From Nigerium sp. (lineage in GTDB: Bacteria; Actinomycetota; Actinomycetes; Propionibacteriales; Propionibacteriaceae), in the NCBI GenBank assembly GCA_016711325.1, contig JADJTH010000001.1, positions 372,001 to 436,000 of the forward strand: a DNA stretch of 64,000 bases, read 5' to 3'. Position 1 is the stretch's first letter. Every line of letters starts with the position of its first letter. A model generated the notes under the pieces. The model was not told the origin of the DNA. It did no database searches and was given only the letters and a program-made list of their open reading frames with translations. The translations under genes and the position numbers were made by a program. Positions 27,181 through 36,716 of this stretch are shown here, piece by piece.

Positions 27181-27462
27181 TTACTCCTTGAGTCGGTGTA
27201 GTGGCCAGCGGTCGACGATTGAACGCAGCGGCTCGGTGTTCAGGTGATGGATCTTCGTCCGCCCTTCCCGGCGCGAGCGGACCAGACCAGCCTCTTCCAG
27301 GACGGCCAGGTGCTGGGAGATGGCCTGCCGCGTCGACGTGCTGCCGTGCCGCATCGCCAGACGCGAGCAGATCTCGAACAGCGACTGCCCATCACGCTCA
27401 GCGAGCTCGTCCAGGATCGTCCGCCGTGTCGGGTCTGCCAACGCCTTGAAGACATCACCCAT
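27181..27462 (-). CDS. ArsR-family transcriptional regulator
   Basis: This 93-residue winged-helix protein starts DVFKALADPTRRTILDELAE. The recognition helix lies in STRQAISQHLAVLEEAGLV and the wing in RREGRTKIHHL. No cysteine metal site typical of ArsR/SmtB metal sensors is seen. It belongs to the metal-independent subgroup that often sits before VOC or SRPBCC genes. A dyad operator lies just upstream, so autoregulation is likely. Confidence 0.88.
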   Translation of the reverse strand: MGDVFKALADPTRRTILDELAERDGQSLFEICSRLAMRHGSTSTRQAISQHLAVLEEAGLVRSRREGRTKIHHLNTEPLRSIVDRWPLHRLKE

Positions 27463-27473
27463 CCCTCGTCTAT

Positions 27474-27493
27474 AGGCAAGTGGCTACTTGCCT
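27474..27493. promoter_or_regulatory. candidate ArsR operator
   Basis: The perfect dyad AGGCAAGT-GGCT-ACTTGCCT lies 12 bases upstream of the arsR start codon. Its size and position fit the operator of an autoregulated winged-helix repressor. It is upstream of nhaA on the other strand by about 180 bases. Confidence 0.65.
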
Positions 27494-27672
27494 GTCTAGG
27501 TCGTTGCTGCACATCATCACTGGCGCGAGGTGCCAACCTCGAGGTCGGGACCACGCGCACAGGGGAACATCGGGGCTGACTGGCCGAGGGCGACCTCAAG
27601 GGTGGCGGGTAGGGTTGGGGGTGGCGTGTCGGGAAGTCTGGTCGACGTTTCCTTGTCGACCGATCCCGGAGC

Positions 27673-29028
27673 ATGCCAATGACCTCGCCTTCCCCAGCCT
27701 CCCCGCCTGCGCGCAACCCACGGTTGTTCCCTGCCCGCGGCAGCTATGCCGAGGCGGTGCGGATCGGGCAGGTCCTGCGCAAGGAGACCGTCGGCGGGGC
27801 GCTGCTGGTGGTCATGGCCGTGATCGCCCTGGTGTGGGCGAACTCGCCGTGGGCAGAGGGCTACTTCGCGCTCCGGGACTTCCGCATCGGCTACGAACCC
27901 TGGCACCTGAACCTCACCCTCGGCGGGTGGGCAGCGGACGGGCTGCTGGCGATCTTCTTCTTCCTGGTCGGCTTGGAGCTCAAGCGCGAGTTCGTCGCCG
28001 GGGACTTGCGCCGGTTCCGCACTGCGGTCATCCCGATCGCCGCCGCGGCCGGAGGGGTCGCCGTCCCTGCCCTGATCTACACGGTCCTCGCCTGGCAGGA
28101 CCCGGGACTGCGGCACGGGTGGGCGATCCCCACCGCCACGGACATCGCGTTCGCCGTCGCGGTCCTCGCGCTCATCGGCTCCCACCTGCCGAGTCCGTTG
28201 CGGATCTTCCTGCTCACCCTCGCGGTGGTGGACGATCTGATCGCGATCGGGATCATCGCGATCTTCTACACCGACACCATCAATCCGGTCCCTCTCGTCC
28301 TGGCGGTGGTGACGATCGCCGTCTACGGGGCGATCGCGCAGATGTCGCGTCGGTTCTTCGGTCTGCACCCGACGGCGGCGTGGCTGATCCTGCTGCCACT
28401 CGGGATGGTCGCGTGGGCGTTCATGCACGCCTCCGGCATCCACGCGACCATCGCCGGGGTCGTGCTGGCCTTCACGATCCCCGTCCTGCACCGCGTTCGT
28501 GACCGGGCACCGGATGCCGGTCCGGGGTTGGCGGAGCAGTTCGAGTACCGCTTCCGGCCGCTGTCGGCCGGGTTCGCGGTGCCCGTGTTCGCGTTCTTCT
28601 CCGCCGGCGTCGCGATCGGCGGCATCGACGGGTTCGTCTCGGCGCTGACCGATCCGCTCACGGTCGCGATCGTCGCCGCGCTGGTGCTCGGCAAACCAGT
28701 CGGAATCCTCGCCACGACCTGGCTGATGACCCGCGTCGCCCGCATCCGACTCGACCCCGCCCTGAGATGGGTGGATCTCGCCGGGGTCGGCCTGCTCGCC
28801 GGCATCGGGTTCACCGTCTCACTGCTCGTCGCCGAACTCTCCTTCACCCCGGGCAGCGTCGAGCACGACCACGCGAAGGTCGCGATCCTCACCGCATCGG
28901 TGCTGGCTGCGCTGCTCGCCGCGAGCGTGCTGACGGCGAGGAACCGGCGCTACCGGAAGATCAGCGAACGCGACGCGATCGACGCCGACGGCGACGGTGT
29001 CCCGGACGTCTACCAGACGGGAGCGTGA
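27673..29028 (+). CDS. nhaA: Na+/H+ antiporter NhaA
   Basis: The 451-residue membrane protein has about eleven hydrophobic segments. Family signatures include KETVGGALLVVMAVIALVWAN, FFFLVGLELKREFVAGDL, AIPTATDIAFAVAVLALIG and LAVVDDLIAIGIIAIFY. The last contains the paired aspartates that bind Na+/H+. It exports sodium in exchange for protons. The C-terminal tail ends in an EF-hand-like acidic DADGDGVPDV. It is cargo of the nested integrative unit rather than part of the conjugation backbone. Confidence 0.93.
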   Translation: MPMTSPSPASPPARNPRLFPARGSYAEAVRIGQVLRKETVGGALLVVMAVIALVWANSPWAEGYFALRDFRIGYEPWHLNLTLGGWAADGLLAIFFFLVGLELKREFVAGDLRRFRTAVIPIAAAAGGVAVPALIYTVLAWQDPGLRHGWAIPTATDIAFAVAVLALIGSHLPSPLRIFLLTLAVVDDLIAIGIIAIFYTDTINPVPLVLAVVTIAVYGAIAQMSRRFFGLHPTAAWLILLPLGMVAWAFMHASGIHATIAGVVLAFTIPVLHRVRDRAPDAGPGLAEQFEYRFRPLSAGFAVPVFAFFSAGVAIGGIDGFVSALTDPLTVAIVAALVLGKPVGILATTWLMTRVARIRLDPALRWVDLAGVGLLAGIGFTVSLLVAELSFTPGSVEHDHAKVAILTASVLAALLAASVLTARNRRYRKISERDAIDADGDGVPDVYQTGA

Positions 29029-29123
29029 CCAGGGTCCTGTTCATCGTGGTGTACTCCCCGCGATGACAGTTCGCGGGCGTGCCGGTCGTGTTGTCGCACC
29101 TACTGGTTGTGGTGAGACATGGG

Positions 29124-30902
29124 TCAGGGCGTCAGCGGTCGCGGGTGCGGGGTGCCTGGCGACGTGAGGTCGGGGTGTTCGAGGGCGCCGAGGTAGCGGT
29201 TGGTGCCTTCGATGCTACGGCCGAACAGGTCGCTGATCCGTCGCGCGTCGCCGCCGGTGGCGTGGACTTCGGCGAGGATGCGGTCTTCACGGATCTTCTG
29301 CGGGCGTATGCCGGCCTGCTGCCATGGATATGTCCGGTTTGCGGCCATCAGCCGGGGCGCGGAGCGCTGGTGGATGAGCAGGTGCGGGTTCTGCGAGTTC
29401 GGCCATTTCGTCTGGCGGTAGTCGAGCCATCGGGCCAGGCGCTCACGCACCGGCGCTGCCAGCGGGATGCTGCGTCCGTCGAGGGAGAGGCGGCCGTCGA
29501 CGATGTCGGTGAGCAGCAGTTCGGAGACCTGTTTGGCGGTCAGCGCATAGAACGCGACCAGGGCAACGGCCAGAGCCACGGCCGGATGGGGCGAGTTGAG
29601 CTTCTCGCGGATGAGCTCGGTGTTCAGCGGCAGCGGGATCGTGCCGTTGAGCTTGGTGCTCTTCAACCCGCGCGCCGGGTTGGCGAAGACGAGCTTGCGC
29701 GCCTTCAGGGTCTTGAACAGCGATCGCATGCCTCGTTCCACGAGCGCACGCTGGACCGGGGTGCCGGGCAGGGCAGCGCGCACCTGCGCGGCGGTGATCT
29801 CGGCCAGCGACTGGTGCCCGGCTTCGGCCCAGGCCGTGACGGCGGGCGCGATCGCGCGGATGTGGTTGCGGACGGTGAGAGGGTCACGGGAGCGCTGGCG
29901 GGGCGCGGTCGTGGCGCCGTCGAGCATGACACTCCTCCAGATGTCGAGTTGCTCGCGCATGACCGGCGGCAAGGCGTTGGTCTTGTTCGCGAAGTAGACC
30001 TCGATCGGCCGGGGCCGGTCCTCGATGAGCAGGTCCGCGGCGGCGAGCACGTCGATAGTCGAGACGATGTTGCCGGCATAGCGCGGGAGCTGGAGCACGT
30101 CGGAGGCGCGGATCTTCGCGGTCGGCGAGTCGCGGAGGGTCTGCAGAAGGCGCAGGGAGCGGATCACGTCGTTGCGCTGCCGAGTGCTCCAGCCGAACTT
30201 CTCGGCGTGCTCACCCACGATCGCGGCGCAGTAGCGGGTCAGCTCGCTGTTCTCGATGAACGCCTTCTGGCGCAGCATCTCGGGATCGGGCGGCACGTCG
30301 ATGAGGACGGGCTGGACCCACTCGGTGAGGGTGAGTTTCTTCGGCGGCGGACCGGGGCGACCCCACCCGCCGGGCGTCTTCCAGCCGTTGGCGGACTTGA
30401 GACGCGGCGTCCTCGGACGTTGGAAGACCATGTTGGCGAAGAAGAGCTGCTGCCCGTACTTGTTCGCGCCCGCGATGTCGAGGGAGCGTCCGGGTTCTTG
30501 CAGGATCCGCGCCTGCTCGAGGCAGAGCCGGCAGGCACCCTGCTCGGCGATCCAGCTCTCGCGGCCGCAGTAGTCGCACACGCCCTTCGGGTAGTGGGTC
30601 TGCCACCAGCGGCACGACGAGCACATCCAGTTGCGTTGCGGATATACACCCCAGGCCAGGCATCCTTTGCAGGAGCCAAGCCGCTCGGGACTGCGCGGAT
30701 GACACCGCTCGCACAGGCCCTGGCTGAAGTAGTTCTTCATCGACGCGCAGGCCGAGCACGGCGGCGGGGCGAACGGGCCTCCGGGCAGGCAGTCGTAGCA
30801 GAAGTCCACACGGGGCTTCGTCCAGGCGGCGCGGCCCACCTGGCAGCGGGAGCAGTTCGGCGGCACCCGCAGCGGCGCGTCCTTGCCCGCTGCGGGGCTC
30901 AC
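29124..30902 (-). CDS. zinc-finger tyrosine-recombinase-like protein with degenerate catalytic residues
   Basis: The N-terminal 150 residues carry at least six CxxC pairs (CSRCQVG, CYDCLP, CSACASM, CERCHP, CKGCLAW, CSSCRWW, CDYCGRE, CRLCLEQ), a zinc-ribbon array. The rest resembles tyrosine recombinases: a SAM-like domain (TVRNHIRAIAPAVTAWAEAG) and a catalytic-like domain. In the latter the usual Arg-I position reads ALTAKQVSELL, HxLR reads RPQKIREDRI, and GHxxxxTTxxY reads FGRSIEGTNRYL. The Tyr is kept but the Arg/His residues are altered. It overlaps the XRE gene stop by 4 bp, and the three genes form one operon. It is likely an accessory factor rather than an active recombinase. Confidence 0.7.
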   Translation of the reverse strand: MSPAAGKDAPLRVPPNCSRCQVGRAAWTKPRVDFCYDCLPGGPFAPPPCSACASMKNYFSQGLCERCHPRSPERLGSCKGCLAWGVYPQRNWMCSSCRWWQTHYPKGVCDYCGRESWIAEQGACRLCLEQARILQEPGRSLDIAGANKYGQQLFFANMVFQRPRTPRLKSANGWKTPGGWGRPGPPPKKLTLTEWVQPVLIDVPPDPEMLRQKAFIENSELTRYCAAIVGEHAEKFGWSTRQRNDVIRSLRLLQTLRDSPTAKIRASDVLQLPRYAGNIVSTIDVLAAADLLIEDRPRPIEVYFANKTNALPPVMREQLDIWRSVMLDGATTAPRQRSRDPLTVRNHIRAIAPAVTAWAEAGHQSLAEITAAQVRAALPGTPVQRALVERGMRSLFKTLKARKLVFANPARGLKSTKLNGTIPLPLNTELIREKLNSPHPAVALAVALVAFYALTAKQVSELLLTDIVDGRLSLDGRSIPLAAPVRERLARWLDYRQTKWPNSQNPHLLIHQRSAPRLMAANRTYPWQQAGIRPQKIREDRILAEVHATGGDARRISDLFGRSIEGTNRYLGALEHPDLTSPGTPHPRPLTP

Positions 30903-31225
30903 AACGGGGGCTCGGACCTGGGGTTGCCGAACCGTGGCGCGACCCGGGGCGGGGCGTCGTTCTGGGCGTTGATGGTCTCGGCCTTCTGCGGCCTGCGCGC
31001 GGCGACTTTCTCCGGCTCGGGCACCATCAGATCAGACGGGGTGCAGTCCAGCACCGAGCAGATCACGTCGAGCTCGTCCAGTCGGATCGTCGGCGGGGTC
31101 CCGGCCCACCAGGACGACATCTTCCCGGCGCTGATCTCCAGTCCTTCTGCGGCGAGGCGGCGGCGCATCTCGGCGGACTTCCAGATGCCGCGCTCGGCGG
31201 CTCTCATCCTCAGATTCCACTGCAC
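30899..31225 (-). CDS. XRE-type helix-turn-helix regulator
   Basis: This 108-residue protein has an HTH fold (EMRRRLAAEGLEISAGKMSSWW, then LDELDVICSVLDCTPSDLM) followed by a disordered, basic, proline-rich tail. ATG 31225 overlaps or abuts the recombinase end, and its stop overlaps the next gene. In the trio it is the likely regulator of recombinase expression or a recombination directionality factor. Confidence 0.8.
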   Translation of the reverse strand: MQWNLRMRAAERGIWKSAEMRRRLAAEGLEISAGKMSSWWAGTPPTIRLDELDVICSVLDCTPSDLMVPEPEKVAARRPQKAETINAQNDAPPRVAPRFGNPRSEPPL

Positions 31226-31232
31226 GGGCGGC

Positions 31233-32709
<1,477 letters not shown>

Positions 32710-32732
32710 GGACTCTGCTGTTCACGCCGGTC

Positions 32733-32784
32733 GACCATACGTCAACCATACCGACGAACCGTCAGCCACAGTGACCATTCGTCA
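32733..32784. repeat. three direct repeats spaced exactly 20 bp, upstream of the integrase
   Basis: GACCATACGTCA (32733), GACGAACCGTCA (32753) and GACCATTCGTCA (32773) share GAC-NANN-CGTCA in phase. They begin 24 bases before the integrase start and end about 70 bases before the candidate attR core. They look like arm-type recombinase sites or an autoregulatory operator. Confidence 0.6.
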
Positions 32785-32856
32785 CCGCGAGTCGCACCCG
32801 CGACGAACCTGCAACCACAAGGGAACACGGCCCGATCGGGCCCGAAGCGGAGAGCG

Positions 32857-32868
32857 GAACTTCAATGC
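32857..32868. repeat. candidate attR: GAACTTCAATGC direct repeat
   Basis: This exact copy of the 12 bases at 26310-26321 lies 18 bases before the start of the next conjugation gene. See the left copy for the argument. Confidence 0.45.
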
Positions 32869-32885
32869 ATGGAGATTGGCCACCG

Positions 32886-33434
32886 ATGAACCTCACCAGC
32901 CCGCACCGACCAGGCCCGAATGACGACGATGCGACGGCTCCTGTCGAGCTGCCGCACGTCCTCGTCACCGTCGCCGAAGACGGTACCCTCGCCGCGATGG
33001 TCGATGGGACACCGTTCGCGTCGCCGGACGCGAGCGTGTGGACGCGCGCGACGTTCGGGCCGCTCATGGATGCCATCACCAAGGACCGCACCATCGCAGT
33101 CCGGGTCGAGGTACGCGAGAACGACGGCAGCGTCTTCACCGAAATCCTCCGCACCCGCAAGCCCCGACGCGCAGCGGCACCGACCGAGAACCCGTTGCCA
33201 GAGACTCGTCGAAATCGCCACGCCCGACGAGTACCGCGTCTGGCCGAGGTCACCGCGGGCGGGTTCGTCCCCGGCGAGGATGTCGCCGTCGCGACGATCG
33301 TCTCCCACACCGACGCCACCGGAACCGGCGAAACCCGGACGCTCATCGACCTCGACGACCTACCCGACGGCACGCACGAGGTGATCCTGTTCGGGCGCAT
33401 CTCGGGCACCCTCGCGCTGCGGCGGCTGACATGA
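32886..33434 (+). CDS. conjugation-cluster hypothetical protein
   Basis: I do not recognise a named family. The 182-residue protein begins NLTSPHRPGPNDDD, has a compact domain with PHVLVTVAEDGTLAAMVDG and IAVRVEVRENDGSVFTEI, a basic linker (ETRRNRHARRVPRL), and a C-terminal domain with FVPGEDVAVATIVSH and EVILFGRISGTLALRRL. ATG 32886 follows GGAG-containing sequence. Its stop overlaps the coupling-protein ATG, so it belongs to the transfer operon. It may be a small partner of the coupling protein. Confidence 0.7.
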   Translation: MNLTSPHRPGPNDDDATAPVELPHVLVTVAEDGTLAAMVDGTPFASPDASVWTRATFGPLMDAITKDRTIAVRVEVRENDGSVFTEILRTRKPRRAAAPTENPLPETRRNRHARRVPRLAEVTAGGFVPGEDVAVATIVSHTDATGTGETRTLIDLDDLPDGTHEVILFGRISGTLALRRLT

Positions 33435-35209
33435 ACCAGCGGCAAGCCGCGGGCATGGGCGACGAACTCACCAACGCCGCCCTCATGGGCCTGATCGGCA
33501 TGTTCGGGATCGCTCTCGTCCTCCGCGCCGCTGGCAGCGTCGCCGCGTTCCTCACCGGCACACCCCAGCCTGACGCCGGCGTAGCGGCGGGGCTCGCCGT
33601 GCTGTTCAACCCCGCCGACCCAGCCACCGCGCTCGGTGCCAACGGACTCAACCCGGTCGTCTACTGGCTCATCAGCACCGCACTGCTCGGCGGACTCGCC
33701 GCCGGAATCGTCCGGGTATGGATGGTCCTGCGCCGCCACACCCGGAAGACAGAGACCGACCCACACCGACTCGCCGGGATCGCGACCAGCCACGAGGTCA
33801 AGACCGCAGCATCCGCGAAGGCGCTACTTCACCGCGCGGCCACCCTGCGACCCTCCTTGGAGTCGCCCGCACCACAGGATGTCGGCTACCTGCTCGGAGC
33901 CAGTCGCGGCACGAAGGTCTGGGCATCGGTAGAAGACTCGATCCTGCTGATCGGCCCACCCCGCTCCGGCAAGGGCCTGCACGTCGTCATCAACGCGATC
34001 CTCGACGCACCCGGCGCGGTCGTCACCACCAGCACCAGGCCCGACAACCTCACCGCGACCCTCCGCGCCCGACGCCGCAAGGGCGGACCGGTCGCAGTGT
34101 TCGACCCCCAACACCTCGCCGAAGGCATCCCCGCCGGGCTCCGCTGGTCACCCATTCGCGGCTGCGACGACCCGCTGACCGCGATGATCCGCGCCAACGG
34201 CCTCGCCGCCGCCACAGGCCTCAGCGCCGGAGGGGTCGAGTCCGGTGGCTTCTGGGAAGGCAAGACGCGCACCGCACTCCAGAGCCTGCTGCACGCCGCC
34301 GCGCTCGACGGCCGCCCGCCAGCCGAACTGTTCAGATGGACCCTCGACCCCAGCGCCGCGTCCGAGGCCGTCGCCATCCTCAACTCCCACCCGAACGCCG
34401 CGATGGGCTGGGACGACTCACTGGCCGCGATGATCGACGCCGACCCCAAGACCCGCGACAGCATCTGGCAAGGCGTCTCCCTCGCACTCGCAGCCCTCGC
34501 CGACCCCCGCGTGCTCGACGCCGTCACACCAGGCCCGCACGAACACTTCGACCCCGAAACCTTCCTCACCGAACAAGGCACCCTCTACCTCCTCGCCACC
34601 GGAGCAGGAGCAGGAGCCTCCGCCTCGCTGGTCGCGGCATTCGTCGAAGACCTCATCGAAACCGCCCGCCGACTCGCCGCCCGCTCACCCGGAGCACGGC
34701 TCGACCCGCCCCTGCTGCTCGCACTCGACGAGATCGGAAACCTCGCGCCGCTGCCGTCCCTGCCGACACTCATGGCCGAAGGCGGCGGCACCGGGATCAC
34801 GACCATGCCTGTGTTGCAGTCCCTCGCACAGGCTCGCGACCGGTGGAGCGAGCACCAGGCCGGCGCGATCTGGGACGCCAGCATCGTCAAGATCATCCTC
34901 GGCGGCGCATCCAACAGCCGCGACCTCCAAGACCTCTCCACCCTCATCGGCGAACGAGACGAGTACACCGACAGCGTGACCCTCGGCGACCACGGAACCC
35001 GCTCCAACCAACGCTCCATCCGCCGCGTACCGATCCTCCCGCCAGACCGCATCCGCACCCTGCCATTCGGCACCGGCATCACGCTGCTGCGCTCCGCACC
35101 GCCCATCGTCACCGACCTCCGCGCCTGGCCGAGCCGCCCCGATGCCGCGCAACTCCGCAGCGACCGCGACGAACTCGAAGCGCTGCTGCGCCACCGCCCC
35201 TCAGCCTGA
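33431..35209 (+). CDS. type IV coupling protein (TraG/TraD/VirD4-like)
   Basis: The 592-residue protein has two N-terminal membrane segments (LMGLIGMFGIALVLRAAGSV; YWLISTALLGGLAAGIV). The motor ATPase follows, with Walker A LIGPPRSGKGLHV near residues 175-185 and Walker B LLLALDEIGNLAPLPSL. GGGTGITTMPVLQSLAQAR is also typical of VirD4-type coupling proteins. It brings the relaxase-DNA complex to the secretion channel. Translation is coupled to the previous gene by an ATGA overlap. Confidence 0.9.
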   Translation: MNQRQAAGMGDELTNAALMGLIGMFGIALVLRAAGSVAAFLTGTPQPDAGVAAGLAVLFNPADPATALGANGLNPVVYWLISTALLGGLAAGIVRVWMVLRRHTRKTETDPHRLAGIATSHEVKTAASAKALLHRAATLRPSLESPAPQDVGYLLGASRGTKVWASVEDSILLIGPPRSGKGLHVVINAILDAPGAVVTTSTRPDNLTATLRARRRKGGPVAVFDPQHLAEGIPAGLRWSPIRGCDDPLTAMIRANGLAAATGLSAGGVESGGFWEGKTRTALQSLLHAAALDGRPPAELFRWTLDPSAASEAVAILNSHPNAAMGWDDSLAAMIDADPKTRDSIWQGVSLALAALADPRVLDAVTPGPHEHFDPETFLTEQGTLYLLATGAGAGASASLVAAFVEDLIETARRLAARSPGARLDPPLLLALDEIGNLAPLPSLPTLMAEGGGTGITTMPVLQSLAQARDRWSEHQAGAIWDASIVKIILGGASNSRDLQDLSTLIGERDEYTDSVTLGDHGTRSNQRSIRRVPILPPDRIRTLPFGTGITLLRSAPPIVTDLRAWPSRPDAAQLRSDRDELEALLRHRPSA

Positions 35210-35289
35210 CGGCGCTTGGGAATCGGGGTGCACCTGCCTGACAGAGCGACCCACACGCAGTTGGTCGCCCGAGTCAGGAGGAGGCCATC

Positions 35290-35730
35290 ATGGCCATTCA
35301 CACCCAGGAATCGCTGTCAGGCTTCATCGCTTCGGAGCCGTTGCTCACCGAGACGGCAAAGGGAGACGCCAGGTTCTTCGCCCGTATCGGCAAGGAGCAC
35401 TTCCGCCGCGAGGACGACGGATCGTTCACGCAGACCGAGACGACCTTCCACCACTTGGTGATGTTCGGGCGTTCTGCTGAGCATGCGCACGCGAACTTCG
35501 CGCAGGGCGACAACTTCGTCGCCGAGGGCTACACGCGGCCGGTCAACTACGAGCGCAACGGTCAGGCGATCGAGGGCGAAGAGTTCGTCGCCAAGAAGAT
35601 CGGCCATGACGCCGCGCGGACCCGCTACGAGGTCGACCGGACGCCGCGCAATGGAGTCGGCCGGGACGCAGCGACGTACGAGCCGACGCAGCGAGCAGCG
35701 ACCGCGGCGCACGCCCCGGTCAGCATGTGA
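35290..35730 (+). CDS. single-stranded DNA-binding-like (OB-fold) protein
   Basis: ATG 35290 has an excellent AGGAGGAGG site. The 146-residue protein shows an SSB-like pattern: ARFFARIGKEHFRREDDGSF, TTFHHLVMFGRSAEHA and FVAEGYTRPVNYERNGQ. The C-terminal tail is Thr/Ala-rich and lacks the acidic DDDIPF tip of chromosomal SSB. Such SSB variants are common in transfer regions, where they protect incoming single strands. Confidence 0.75.
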   Translation: MAIHTQESLSGFIASEPLLTETAKGDARFFARIGKEHFRREDDGSFTQTETTFHHLVMFGRSAEHAHANFAQGDNFVAEGYTRPVNYERNGQAIEGEEFVAKKIGHDAARTRYEVDRTPRNGVGRDAATYEPTQRAATAAHAPVSM

Positions 35731-35749
35731 GTTCGGGAGCCACAGCACC

Positions 35750-36307
35750 ATGAGCGATCAGCATGAGATGGATGAGCCGGACGTCTTCGACGGGCCGCCG
35801 CGGGTCACCAACGCGGATATGCCCGAGCCGCCTCACCCCGTGAACTGGAACCTGTTGACGGCGCACGAGCTGGAGCAGGAATGGCTCGCGCTGAACCGGT
35901 GGGTTGACTGGCTGCGGCGCACCTACGGCCTCACCGTCGCGGTGGTGCCGCCGTTCTGGCACCACCACCCGGAGATGGTCTGGGAGTTGTCGGCGCTGCA
36001 CCTGCATTGGCTCGCGGCCTACGACCCCGAGCAGAACGCATCCGCGCCGCTCGGCTGGCACCGCGACTTCGCCGACGCACGAGAACGGCTTCGCTACTGG
36101 GTCACCGCCTGCGGTACTCGTGGCGATCGTGATCGCCCGACCCGGCAAGCTGCGTGGCCCGGTGAGGACCCGGCACCCTCGATCCAGGACTTCACCTTCA
36201 CCGAGCGGGACACCGAGTTCGTCGAGTTCGTCATCGCCCAAGTCCGCAAGCGCCAGGAGGCCGAAGACGAGTTCTACGCCAGCCTGGCCGACGACGAGGC
36301 TCCGTAG
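35750..36307 (+). CDS. DUF4913-family protein
   Basis: The 185-residue protein contains the DUF4913-like pattern RWVDWLRRTYGLTVAVVPPF, then WHHHPEMVWELSALHLHWLA and APLGWHRDF. ATG 35750 is 20 bases after the SSB-like stop. DUF4913 proteins recur in actinobacterial conjugative elements, but their role is unknown. The C-terminus is acidic (RQEAEDEFYASLADDEAP). Confidence 0.75.
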   Translation: MSDQHEMDEPDVFDGPPRVTNADMPEPPHPVNWNLLTAHELEQEWLALNRWVDWLRRTYGLTVAVVPPFWHHHPEMVWELSALHLHWLAAYDPEQNASAPLGWHRDFADARERLRYWVTACGTRGDRDRPTRQAAWPGEDPAPSIQDFTFTERDTEFVEFVIAQVRKRQEAEDEFYASLADDEAP

Positions 36308-36311
36308 ACCG

Positions 36312-36539
36312 ATGAGCCGCTATGCCAAGAAGACCGACCGTCGCCCCTATGAGGAGCGGTCGTTCTCCGTTCGGGCCGTCCACCGCGAACGCGCCGACCT
36401 GCACAAGCTCGCCGAGGTTCTCATCCGGCTGACGTTGCAGGAGACCGGCGAGAGTCGCGCGGCCCGCGAGGCCGCGCGGGTGCCCGACACCTACCGGGCG
36501 GCGCCGGATGACCTGGCCGCCTCTGAAGCCGCCCGGTAG
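36312..36539 (+). CDS. small basic hypothetical protein of the transfer region
   Basis: The ATG lies four bases after the DUF4913 stop. The 75-residue product is charged and helical (FSVRAVHRERADLHKLAEVL, LTLQETGESRAAREAARV), reminiscent of small proteins that accompany DUF4913 genes. I cannot assign a function. Confidence 0.65.
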   Translation: MSRYAKKTDRRPYEERSFSVRAVHRERADLHKLAEVLIRLTLQETGESRAAREAARVPDTYRAAPDDLAASEAAR

Positions 36540-36550
36540 AATGAACCGTG

Positions 36551-36716
36551 CAAGCCTCGCGATGCGGGGTGTTGTGGCCTAAACCTCGCCGCTCGGCGGG
36601 CAACACGCACCGAGACCATCGGGTCTCGCCCTACAGCCTTCATCGGCTGCTCTCACGATCAACACCCCTCCCACGAACAGTTGGGAGCGCGAGGGTCGAA
36701 CCTCGTGAGAGTGAGC
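36551..36716 (+). ncRNA. multi-hairpin leader upstream of the serine recombinase
   Basis: No reading frame is convincing here, but five consecutive hairpins can be drawn. They are CCTCGC/GCGGGG (36555-36569), CTCGCC/GGCGGG (36585-36600), CGAGACC/GGTCTCG with an ATCG loop (36611-36628), CAGCC/GGCTG (36634-36649), and a long-range CTCTCACGA/TCGTGAGAG (36650-36711) enclosing CTCCCA/TGGGAG. The last strand includes GAGAGTGAG, the only candidate ribosome site of the recombinase (ATG 36722). It may be a cis-regulatory RNA, an independent small RNA or a structured attachment region. I know of no named family. Confidence 0.45.

Noticed and set aside
32733..32784. Short CRISPR-like array.
   Set aside because: Units are 12 bp with 8-bp gaps and only three copies, and no cas genes are present. 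It fits protein-binding sites better.
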